DNA of 64,000 nucleotides from Brachycybe producta (taxonomy: Eukaryota; Arthropoda; Diplopoda; Playtdesmida; Andrognathidae), in NCBI GenBank assembly GCA_036925085.1, contig JAUPFP010000003.1:3802501-3866500 (forward strand). Reading direction: 5' to 3'. This document shows positions 54,787 through 64,000 of the stretch, piece after piece. The position numbers and the translations under genes were made by a program. Every line of letters begins with the position of its first letter. Position 1 is the first letter of the stretch. The notes beneath the pieces were generated by a model. It was given only the letters and a program-made list of their open reading frames with translations, ran no database searches and was not told the origin of the DNA.

Positions 54787-54992
54787 ATAGGCAATTAGAA
54801 ATCTGGACGAACAGAAGTTGGCTCCGACCTTTTTATGAAGACCGGCAATTTCTAATTGGTTGGTTATGTAGTTTGACGTCACATCCTCCGCCCTTTTCAA
54901 CGTCGAACCACACAACGAACCAATTAGAAGTTGCCGTTCGTCATAAAAAGGGCGGCGCCAACTTCTGTTCGTCCCGATTTCTAATTGCCTGT
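54787..54992. mobile_element. Mutator-like MITE (family M), copy 9
   Basis: Left end ATAGGCAATTAG, right end CTAATTGCCTGT. Confidence 0.85.
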
Positions 54993-54999
54993 CAATATG

Positions 55000-55262
55000 C
55001 AGGGTCGACCTTATGGGTTCTATCTCTTCACTCCTTTCGATTTTGTGTCATCCATGTTTTGGCGAATCATTACGACCGGTTGCCAACCTGACATATCGAC
55101 CCTTCTTTTCGCACCCGTGTTAGGGACTGGCAATGGCGGGGTTCGGTTTTGGTCTTCCCTGAGTATTTTACTTCTTCAGTACCTCCCATAACTGGCGAGC
55201 ATTCCGCCACCTTGGAAAGGCACCCGATGGGGGAACCAGCAACCCCGCACGGAAAAGCGACA
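55000..55262. other. GC-rich island of unknown nature
   Basis: About 260 bp of near-balanced base composition, unlike its flanks, from GGGTCGACCTTATGGG to GCACGGAAAAGCGACAG. The plus-strand frame 54985-55191 is open but has no recognised motif. It contains GGGACTGGCAATGGCGGGG and CTTGGAAAGGCACCCGATGG. It may be the 3' end of a retroelement or a fragment of a decayed gene. Confidence 0.4.
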
Positions 55263-55348
55263 GTATGCTAAATAAAAAATTCAAAATTATCAGTAAAATA
55301 TTTAACAACTAGTGGGGTAATCCGTCATAGATGACGGGAGCAAAATTC

Positions 55349-55492
55349 ACAGGCAATTGTGCCCAGCATTAGAATTTCTTTTCCTCCGCCCTTTTATGAC
55401 GTCACACCAAGTAACAAACCAAATAGAAATTGATGACGTTCATAAAAGGGGCGGAGCAAAAGAAATTCTAATGCTGGGCACAACTGCCCCGT
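55349..55492. mobile_element. Family M variant, short, with TGCCCAGCATTAG ends
   Basis: ACAGGCAATTGTGCCCAGCA at the left, near complement ATGCTGGGCACAACTGCC at the right, CTCCGCCCTTTTATGACG inside. Confidence 0.7.
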
Positions 55493-56275
55493 GATAAACT
55501 GTAGTTTAATTTTGCTACTCTTATCCCCTCCCCTTTTTATATTTGAAAGAGAAAATGAGATTTTTATTTTCTCGAGTGTGCGCATGCGCGTCGTTTGTTC
55601 TTTTTTTTACTCTTTTCATTTCAATTTCAGTCACCGCCTCCCACTTTTTCCCCCTCCACGTTTCTCTCTCTCTCTCTCCCCCCTTCTACACTTTCCAACC
55701 TTTTCCCCTGCTCCCAATTTAATATCATGGGGTTCTTGGATGGGGAGAGCGCAATATAAAGTTGACCTTGAGAAAAAACCGGTTCATTTAAATTTAAATA
55801 ATTCCGACGTGCTTTAACATTTTTGTCGTTGTTTGTACAGCGTTATAGACAGACAGACAGACAAAGCTTAATATATATAAAAATATTTTGACAAGTCAAA
55901 TCTTTGAAAATCCTTAAGTTATTTCTTTTAGTCTCTTCTAGTTTCTAAAACACTTTGAAGTTCTTTTTCAAACCAGGTAGTGACTTTTATTTTTGCGAAA
56001 AAAAAAATGAAAAACCCCCGTCGATTTACGGTATTAAACCCGCTTTGAAGCCGGTATCTCACACATGGTTTTACCGTGTGTGGCATTGATTCTATTCCGC
56101 TAAACTCTTTCATCATCATTGGATTCATCATCATCATCACCGGTTCTTCTCTTTTTCATCTCTCATCTCTTCCTCCTCACATTCACTATACTCAGTGCTC
56201 ACACACACATCATACAACCAATGAATGAATAACATTTTGGTTTGTACTTTGGTGTGACTGGATCGTATCAGCTGT

Positions 56276-56393
56276 TTCTCTCTCTCTCTCTCTTTATTTC
56301 CACTCTCTCTCACACTTGTTTCTATCTCTCTCTCTCCATCTATCTCTTTTTTTTTTCTTTCTCTTTCACACTTTTTCTTCCTCTTTTTCTGCT

Positions 56394-56429
<36 letters not shown>

Positions 56430-56509
56430 CTTCTCTGTCTCTACTTTTCTCTATCTATTTTTTATTTCTCTCCCTCCCTTCTCTCCCTCTCTCTCTCTCT
56501 TCTCGTTCT

Positions 56510-56556
<47 letters not shown>

Positions 56557-56664
56557 GTTCTCTCTTCTCGTTCTCTCTTCTCGTTCTCTCTCTCGTTCTC
56601 TCTGATCATTCTCTCCTCTCTCATTCTCTCCCTCTCTCTCTTCTCTCCCTCTCTCTCTCTCTTC

Positions 56665-56697
<33 letters not shown>

Positions 56698-56787
56698 TCC
56701 TCTCTTTCTCTCTCCCTCTCTCTCTCTCCCTCTCTCTCTTCCTCTTTCTTCTCTCCTTCTCTCTCTCTCTCTCATTCTCTTTCTCAA
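56276..56787 (+). repeat. (CT)n pyrimidine tract
   Basis: About 500 bp of CT repeats with interspersed TTCTCGTTCTC units (56500-56600). It is about 730 bp upstream of the second LRR exon and may affect its promoter or 5' leader. Confidence 0.95.
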
Positions 56788-56819
56788 CTTTTTCATTTCC
56801 AAAGTATTTTTAGTTATGA

Positions 56820-57519
56820 AATTCTTATCCGTATTTTCGAGATAACTTTTGTTTTTCTCTCTTTACTTTGTTTATTATTCAATCTTCAAAATCATCAACA
56901 TTTTCATCTTCTTATTCACGGTTTTTTTTTACGTTCTGTGTGTGAAACAAGATGAAGAAAAAGCGTAAAATTTAAAACTTTGCGGTTAGTTTTTTTTATA
57001 TAAAAACTTTTTAAAAACTTTTTTTGATAAAATTCTTGTTACAAAAAAAAAAAAAAGATATCAAAAGTGTTTTACTTTTTTTCTTTTCTGAATAGTTAAT
57101 TGGCTCCGTGCCGCGTATTTTTTGGTGGAATTTTTCGTTTAAATAACATTTAAGTTATTTTTTTTTTTTTGAGGTGGTCCACATTTTTTTAGTCATCAGT
57201 TGTTTTTTTTTTGTTGTTGTTGTTTTTGCTCTCAATTTTTGTTTTAATACAAAAAAAATAATCCTGAATGTGTTTTTTTTTTGAGGGGATATTTGATGGT
57301 TTTTGTGGTTTTTTAATCAAGAAGAAAAGGGAGGAGGAGGAGGAGGGGTGATGAGAGAGTAGATATGACATGTGGTCATTTCTGTGTTGTGATGGTCAGT
57401 CAGTAATAAGATGATGTCCAGACATATTGTGACTGACACGACTCAAGTGACGAGGGGTCACTTTTATTTTAGATAAAACGTCTTTAAAAAAAAAAGGTCT
57501 TGTTGTTTGTTTTTCGGTC
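56820..57519. promoter_or_regulatory. Region upstream of the second LRR exon
   Basis: T-rich with poly-A and poly-T runs and a GGAGGAGGAGGAGG stretch near 57334. No TATA box or clear initiator was seen. It would include the promoter or 5' UTR of the LRR gene if transcription starts locally. Confidence 0.3.
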
Positions 57520-57779
57520 ATGGAATTTCAGTTTCCGACCTTTCTATTAACGACGACCTGTTTGGCGTCACTTATGATGATGATGATGATGATGACCATT
57601 CCAACTACTGTGGTCAGTAGTGGTGGTGGACGTGGTGGTGTTGGTCATTGTCCATCTGGATGTGTCTGTAAGGGACTTCCTCGTGTGACGCGTGTCTACT
57701 GTAATGGAGTCAATTGGACAAAGTGGCCACCGGTCTCTTATAACGAGGCTCACTTTCTATCGAATCGGATTGAGAAATT
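57520..57779 (+). CDS. N-terminal exon of an LRR protein (signal peptide + LRRNT), second
   Basis: Partial gene: first coding exon only. It encodes a signal peptide (about residues 1-34, TFLLTTTCLASLMMMMMMMT, the methionines from an ATG microsatellite), a glycine stretch, and an LRR N-terminal cap CPSGCVCKGLPRVTRVYC (C-x3-C-x-C-x10-C), ending LSNRIEKL at the start of the first repeat. The exon stops in phase 2 at a consensus donor GTGAGT (57780), beyond which the frame would terminate. The product would be secreted or a type I membrane protein. The following intron runs to at least the window end. Phase, strand and layout match 26846-27171. Confidence 0.7.
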
Positions 57780-57796
57780 GTGAGTTTTGTTACTTT

Positions 57797-57850
<54 letters not shown>
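57797..57850 (+). repeat. (GTT)n microsatellite just inside the LRR intron
   Basis: About 18 GTT units starting 18 bp after the donor. Confidence 0.9.
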
Positions 57851-57851
<1 letters not shown>

Positions 57852-57914
57852 GACAACAACGCTTTTTTTTTGTTGATTAATTCGTTCGGTTTTTTCAAAA
57901 AAAAAGCAAAATTA

Positions 57915-59420
57915 AAAGAAACTTTGAAAGTGTTTTAAAAACTAGAAGGGTAACTCAATCACTTAAGAGGTATTTTCATATCGATATATTTCAAAATAAA
58001 CTTTTTATATAGACAAATAATAGAAAATAACGTCTGCTTAGAGTTGAGTAATTTTCAAATTTACATAAAAAAACGCTTATTTTGAAAGATTTCAAAAGTT
58101 GAAAATGTTGAGCTACCCTTCTAGTTTTTAAAACGCTTTCAAAATTCAAATGTACTAAACTTTCAAACTCTCTAAATGTGGTTTTAAGGAGAACCGCATC
58201 TCGAATTCTGATTATTCTGTCTTTCAAGGAGCAAAATTAAGAGAAACTTTGAAAGTGTTTTAAAAACTAGAAGGGTAGTTAAAATCATTTAAAGAGGTAT
58301 TTTCATATTGATATCTTTCAAAATAAACTTTTTATAGACAAATAATACAAAATAACGTCTGATTAGAGTTGAGTAATTTTCAAATTTACATAAAAAAAAC
58401 GCTTATTTTGAAAGATTTCAAAAAATGAAAATTTTGAGCTACCCTTCTAGTTTTTAAACCCCTTTCAAATTTCTCTCTAAACTTGGTTTTAAGGGAAACG
58501 CATCTCGAATTCCGATTATATTCTGTCTTTCAAAGAGCAAAATAAAGAGAAACTTGAAATGTTTTAGAAATTTTAGAAACTAGAAGGGTAGTTCAAATCA
58601 TTTAAGAGGTATTTTTCAAGTTGATATCGTTCAAAATAAACTTTTTATAGACAAATAATAGAAAATAATGTCTGCTTAGAGTTGGGTAATTTTTAAATTT
58701 ACATAAAAAAGCTTATTTTGAAAGATTTCAAAACATAAAAATAACCTTAAGTGATTGAGTTACTCTTCTACTTTTTAAAACACTTTCTAGTTTCTCTTTA
58801 GTGTTGCTTTTCTTAAACGTAGAATAAACTCTCGAACTCTGGATTCTTCTTTCAAAGAGAAACTTGAAAGTGTTTTAGTAACTAGAAGGGTAGTCCATTC
58901 ACTTAAGGTGGTATTTTCATGTTAAATATATCTTTTAAAATAAACTTTTTTATGTAAATTTGAAAAGACGTTAAAGACGTTATTTTCTATTATTTGTCTA
59001 TAAAAAGTTTATTTTGAACGATATTAACTTGAAAAAAGACCTCTTAAGTGATTTGAGCTATACCCTTCTAGTTTTTAAAACACATTCTAGTTTCTTTTAA
59101 CTGTTGCTGTTCTGAAACGCAGAATAACGAGAGGTCGAAAAAAAAGTCAGCTGTTCATAAAAACATCGTAAGATAAACTTGTGTTTTAGAAACTAGAAGG
59201 GTAGTTTAATGACTTGACAGAGATTTTAATCTTGATATCTTTCAAAATAAACTTTTTATAGTTGGGTCGTTTTCGAACTTGACATAAAAAGTTTATTTTG
59301 AAAGATGTCAACATGAAAATCCCTCCTTAAGTGATTGAGCCACCCTTCTAGTTTCTAAAACACTTTCAAGTTTTCTTTTAATTTTTCAATTGAAAGACAT
59401 AATTAATCAGAGTTTGAGGA
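57915..59420. repeat. Array of family A foldbacks in the LRR intron
   Basis: Five or more successive foldbacks, each opening AACTAGAAGGGTAGTTCAA or similar and closing with its complement, spaced 200-300 bp apart. They share AATAACGTCTGCTTAGAGTT loops, so they arose by tandem duplication as well as by dispersal. Confidence 0.75.
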
Positions 59421-59552
59421 GCGCGTTTACACTTTCTAATTTAAGAAACACCCTGTATAATAGGGGCTCGGATTTTTATGCAAAACATCAAAGCAAATGT
59501 TTCTCAATCGGTGGCTCGAGGGCCAATAATGATCTAATCAACGTTATCATTA

Positions 59553-59759
59553 ACAGGCAGTTAGAAATCGGGAAGAACTTCAGTTAGCTCCGCCCTTGTT
59601 ATGACAACCGGCAACTTCTAATTGGTTGGTTATGTAGTCTGACGTCACATGCTCCTCCCCTTTTCAACGTCCAACCACACAACAAACCAATTAGAAGTTG
59701 CTGGTCGTCATAAAAAGGGCGGAGCCAACTGAAGTTCTCGTCGATTTCTAACTGCCTGT
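59553..59759. mobile_element. Mutator-like MITE (family M), copy 10
   Basis: Ends ACAGGCAGTTAG and CTAACTGCCTGT, as in copies 6 and 11 (a GCAGTTAG sub-group). Confidence 0.85.
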
Positions 59760-59766
59760 GTTTTTT

Positions 59767-59833
59767 ATGGTTAGAGGCTAGATGTTTTGGTAACTATCAG
59801 TTATCAACTAGAAAGTTCTAGCCTCTAACCAGG
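59767..59833. repeat. Short inverted repeat GGTTAGAGGCTAGA
   Basis: GGTTAGAGGCTAGA and TCTAGCCTCTAACC flank TGTTTTGGTAACTATCAGTT. The AGGCTAG motif recurs around 25.7 and 26.5 kb. Confidence 0.6.
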
Positions 59834-60556
59834 TGTTTCTAAATTGAAACAAAACCACATAATTGTTGGTTGATCTAAATGGAGGGGGGGGGGGAATGGT
59901 TACTTCACAATTGGCCCACATTGGGCCACAGATTGAGAAACATTTGCATGATATTTGCATAAAAATCTTGAGTTCAACTCATTAATATTTAGTGTGTGTC
60001 AGTGTTTAATTTAAATTCTCGATTTTTGTTGCTTTTTTTTTATTATTCTTGAATTTTGTCTTTTCAAAAAAAAAAAAAAAGATGTTTGATTCATCTTAAA
60101 TCGATAAATTTCACTTTTGTGTTGGTTGGTTGGTTGGTTGTTGGTGGTGAGATTCATTCTTTTAAATTATTCAATATTATTTTATATATCATTCATAATA
60201 AGTCACAATATTCAATAGAACAGGAAGGAAAATCGCTTTGAATAGGTTTTTTTTTTTTACTATAGAAAGTATTCAAATAGGGGACTTTTTTTCTTCTACT
60301 TCTTAAATGAATAATAGGGACTTTAATTATGTTGAAAATGCTAACATTTATTTTTTTTTGAAAATTATAAGCTTGTAGAAATGGAAACTTTTTATTACTT
60401 TAATATGGATTTTATAGCAGAACTTAACATTTTAATAGAAATAAGAGACTTAAATAGGTATGTAATTAGTGTAGCAGATAGATTTATTAAAGAAAATAAG
60501 GATTTTATTATATATAATCAAAATAAGGTACTTTATTAAAACGATGACAAATGGGG

Positions 60557-60593
60557 GGGAGAGAAAGAGAGATTGAGAGAGAGAGAGAGAAAG

Positions 60594-60657
<64 letters not shown>

Positions 60658-60963
60658 GAGAGACGGGGAAGAGAGAGAAAAGAGGGAGAGAGAGAGAGAG
60701 AAAAGAGGGAGAGAGAAAGGAGAGAGAGAGAGAGAAAGGAGAGAGACGGGGAAGAGAGAGAGAAAAGAGGGGGAGAGAGAGAAAGGAGAGGAAGAGAGGG
60801 AGAGATAGAAATGAAAAGAGAGGTAGAGAGAGAGAGAGAGAAATGGAAAGAGAGAGATTGAAATGGAAAGAGAGGGAGAGAGAGAGAGAGAGAGAGAGAG
60901 ATTGAAATGGAAAGAGAGGGAGAGAGAGAGAGAGAGAGAGAGAGGGAGAACTGGAAAGAGAGA
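60557..60963 (+). repeat. (GA)n purine tract
   Basis: About 400 bp, with GACGGGGAAGAGAGAGA and ATTGAAATGGAAAGAGAG each present in tandem copies. Confidence 0.95.
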
Positions 60964-60969
60964 CCCATT

Positions 60970-61790
60970 TAAAATGTAAATATAACTTTTATAACAGAAA
61001 TATTAACACTTAAGAGGCACCTAATAATATATCGACTATTACAGGGATTTTTTATAAGAAAATTAATTCAAATCATAATAGAAATAGGGATTTCGTAATC
61101 GATATAGGGACTTTTATTAAAAAATAGGGACTTTAGAAATTAATTAGTTAGAATGGAGATGTTTCGAATCGAAATAGGGATTTTTTAATCGATATAGGGA
61201 CTTTTATTACAAAAATAGGGACTTTAGAAATTAATTGCTGTAGTAGAGACATATCAAATCGAAATAGGGATTTTTTTAAATCGGTATAGGGACTTTTATT
61301 ATAAAAAATATGGACTTTACAAATTAATTAGCTGGAGTGCAGACGTTTCGAATCGAAATAGGGATTTTTTAATTGGTATAGGGAATTTTATTACAAAAAT
61401 AGGGACTTTAAAAATTAATTAGCCTGAGTGGAGACATTTCAAATAACATGTAAGACAAGAAATAGGGATTTTATAACAAAATTATGGACATTGATCATTC
61501 TTAATAAAATAACGACTTTTGCTGCAGAAATACTAGAAATGTAGGGATTTTTATATTAACTATAGGGATTTTATAATCGATATAGGGATTTTTTTTATAA
61601 TAGGATTAGGAACTTTTATTACAGAAATGAGGGATTTTTGGAACAGTAGTATGGACATTGTAATAAAAAAATATGAAATTTTAAACGTATTTATTAATAG
61701 TAATGGGGAATTTTATTACTGTAATAGGGATTTTATACTTAAGGAATGAAGATAAATAATTCCCTATAAAAATGTGGTGGACCACTGAGG
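60970..61790. repeat. Degenerate tandem array of AATAGGGACTTT-type units
   Basis: Many copies of ATAGGGATTTT or ATAGGGACTTT, with a higher-order unit of about 100 bp (AATCGAAATAGGGATTTTTT, then ATATAGGGACTTTTATTA, then TTAGAAATTAATT). No coding content. Confidence 0.75.
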
Positions 61791-62324
61791 AAATCCTAAT
61801 TTAAAATCAATAACAAATTAATTGGAATGAAGTTCTTTCTTCTATATTTGGTTGTTGTAATGTCAATGATTGACCTTCTGTGATGACCTCTTGTCATATA
61901 CACTGCCTGTATGTCGTATTAGTACTATTTTTTTTTTTTTTGATTGATTGATTACTTAGGAAATTTGTTTCTAGTTTTAGGATCAACAGTAAAATGAATT
62001 TATTACTGTTTAGGAATGAAAAACAATTTTCACAAATCTCATTTCTAAAATTGTTTTTTTCTTTCTAGAAATAGAAAATTTACAGAGCAGAAATATTTTC
62101 TCTTTTTTTTTTTCGTTTGTTAAGGAGGTTTCTCGAGGTATGTTTACACTGCCAACTAATCATTCTGGTAGTGTAAATGTTCTTTATTTTATTAGGAACA
62201 AAAAAGGCTGTGTTCGGAAACTGAAGTGAAAAAAAAAATCTATTATATTTGTACTGGAAACAGGAAACCACATGTGGGCGGGCGGGGGCGGGGGGGGGTT
62301 ACTTGTTAAAGAAAGCATATCGGG

Positions 62325-63045
62325 AAATTAGAGCTGGCGATATTTTGGAAAAATCGAAATTAGTCCGATATTTAAAAAAAATCGATATCGGACCGAAAAT
62401 GTTTTTTAAAAGAAATATCGAAATCGGTCCGAAATTTTTTAAAAAAATTATCGGTTTTAATGATATATCGAAAAATCTAAAAAAAAATCAAGAAAAATTG
62501 GATTATCGAAAAAATATCGAAATATCTAAAAACTGAAAAAAAAAAAAAATTGAAAATAAACTAAATTAGTATTAGTGATTATTGTAAACGTATTTTTTTC
62601 TTTCAGTTTTTCTATATATTGAATGCGATATTTTTTAAAAAATATCGCACGATATTTAAAATATCAAAATATCGCACAATATTTAAAAAAATATCAAAAT
62701 ATCGCACGATATTTAAAAAATATCAAAATATCGCACGATATTTAAAAAATATCAAAATATCGCACGATATTTAAAAAATATCGCACGATATTAGAAAAAA
62801 TATCAAAATATCGCACGATATTAGAAAGAATATCACATATTTAAAAAAATATCAAAATATCGCACGATATTAGAAAAAAATATCACATTTAAAAAAAATA
62901 TCAAAATATCGCACGATATTTAAAAAAAATATCAAAATATCACACGATATTAGAGAAAATATCAAAATATTGCACGATATTTAAAAAAAATATCGCACGA
63001 TATTTATAAAAATATAAAAATATCGATATATCGATTGCTCCACCT
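62325..63045. repeat. Element with ATATCGCACGATATTTAAAA tandem repeats
   Basis: Outer part 62325-62530 has CGATATCGGACCG-like sequences. From about 62628 to 63020 there are some fourteen short tandem units of TATCGCACGATATTTAAAAA, each with the palindromic core ATATCGCACGATAT (one central mismatch). The left end (GGCGATATTTTGGAAAAATC) recurs at 53267. Confidence 0.8.
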
Positions 63046-63145
63046 GGAAGAACCACACACTCCTCTAAGCCATCTTGTATGCACGTGTTTTGTGTCGTGT
63101 GCGACACACCGCTGTAGCTGTATGTGGGATGCCCTAAGTCTGGAG

Positions 63146-63340
63146 ACAGGCAGTTAGAAATAGGAGAGAACTTCAGTTGGCTCTACCCTTGTTATGACGA
63201 CCGGCAACTTCAAATTGGTTTGTTGTTGAAAAGGGAGGAGCATGTGACGTCAGACTACATAACCAACCAATTAGAAGTTGCCGGTCGTCATAACAAGGGT
63301 AGAGCCAACTGAAGTTCTCTTCTATTTCTAACTCGCCTGT
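63146..63340. mobile_element. Mutator-like MITE (family M), copy 11
   Basis: Ends ACAGGCAGTTAG and CTAACTCGCCTGT. The flanks share GTCTG but no full 9-bp duplication. Confidence 0.8.
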
Positions 63341-63344
63341 GTCT

Positions 63345-64000
63345 GAGGTGCCTAAGACCAACAAAAATCAAGCCAAACGTTGTGTGTGCGCTGAATGAGG
63401 AGGTTTTATTTATTTTATTTAGTCACCCTGTACTTGTTTACGTCATTATGAAGCTGACCTTTAAACCTAGCTTCCTATTGTATACTTGTCTTTTTTTTTA
63501 TAATGGTGCATTGTACTTGTTATTATTAATTTTGAAGCAAATTCAGTAATAACCCTCTATTGTATAATATAATAATGAATGTAAATGTAATGCAAGCAGC
63601 AGCAGCAGCAGCCAAAAAGGGAGAGAACCCCAAACACACATGTGTTTGTTATTTGTGTTATGACTTATGAGTGTTTGTTGTTGTTTGTTGGTGTCCAAAC
63701 TTCATTTGTTTTCCTTTCATTTTATTCCTGTCTCATGTACACACATTTATAACACATGTCACACTTACAAATTAAAACGTCACAACCACAGAAAAAACAT
63801 TTTCGTCACCTTTTTTTTTTTTTCTTCTCTCTCTCGCTCGCTCGCTCGCTCGCCGCCGCCGCCGCTGCTGTTTCTGCTCTTTCGTGTTAACGAAAAACCA
63901 AACCAGAATTATAATAAATACATAAGTGAGAGATAGGAGAGAGATGTATTTCAAAGGCTATCTATGGGTGCAATCGGAAACTAAAGATTATTATTACTGT
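63345..64000. other. Intron or intergenic DNA with short CAG and CGCT/GCC repeats
   Basis: Contains (CAG)n at about 63595-63613 and CTCGCTCGCTCGCTCG then CCGCCGCCGCCGCTGCTG at 63830-63870. No gene recognised. Confidence 0.4.

Noticed and set aside
57568..57898. Poly-Gln minus-strand frame and antisense LRR frame
   Set aside because: Translation of the (GTT)n repeat and the reverse of the LRR exon.

Overview
This is AT-rich, intron-bearing nuclear DNA from a metazoan. The sequence alone does not place it further. Evidence for an animal is a complete LIN9-type gene, two leucine-rich-repeat N-terminal exons with signal peptides, GT-AG introns (many only 60-75 nt), long GA/CT microsatellites and dense miniature inverted-repeat transposable elements (MITEs). 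Very short introns and abundant TGACGTCA motifs would fit a small-genome invertebrate such as a tunicate or some arthropods, but that is a guess. No prokaryotic features, rRNA, tRNA or CRISPR array were found.

Layout. (1) 1-2.1 kb: dispersed foldback repeats. (2) 2.14-7.28 kb, plus strand: a 14-exon LIN9 gene (525 aa predicted), subunit of the MuvB/DREAM cell-cycle transcription complex, with MITEs in its introns. (3) 7.6-24.2 kb: a tandem segmental duplication with four intact minus-strand copies of a three-exon gene for a 229-232 aa protein with a Myb/SANT-like (zeste/FSBP-type) DNA-binding domain, a SUMO-acceptor-like motif and a C-terminal helix. The long upstream blocks carry repeated CCAAT and CRE motifs, an E2F-like site, a CTCF-like core and, in two units, a 109-nt near-perfect palindrome. 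Two hAT-type MITEs inserted into individual units, and empty sites in the sister units confirm both. (4) 24.2-27.2 kb: a CpG-richer block, MITEs, then an LRR N-terminal exon ending in a phase-2 donor at 27171. (5) 27.2-57.5 kb: intron or intergenic DNA made mostly of foldback elements, GA tracts, a 16/32-bp minisatellite (51.6-52.2 kb), a 20-bp tandem array (46.35-46.58 kb) and many copies of a ~207-bp Mutator-like MITE with 9-bp target duplications. (6) 57.52-57.78 kb: a second LRR N-terminal exon, same strand and same phase-2 donor, followed by a repeat-filled intron running off the window.

How the parts relate. LIN9 and the Myb/SANT genes converge (plus and minus strand, ends about 1.2 kb apart). 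The two LRR exons could be alternative first exons of one gene whose body lies beyond 64 kb, or starts of two genes; no other LRR exon was recognised between them. MITEs make up much of the non-coding sequence and spread short motifs (CRE, CCAAT, a CTCF-like AGRKGGCGC core) across it.
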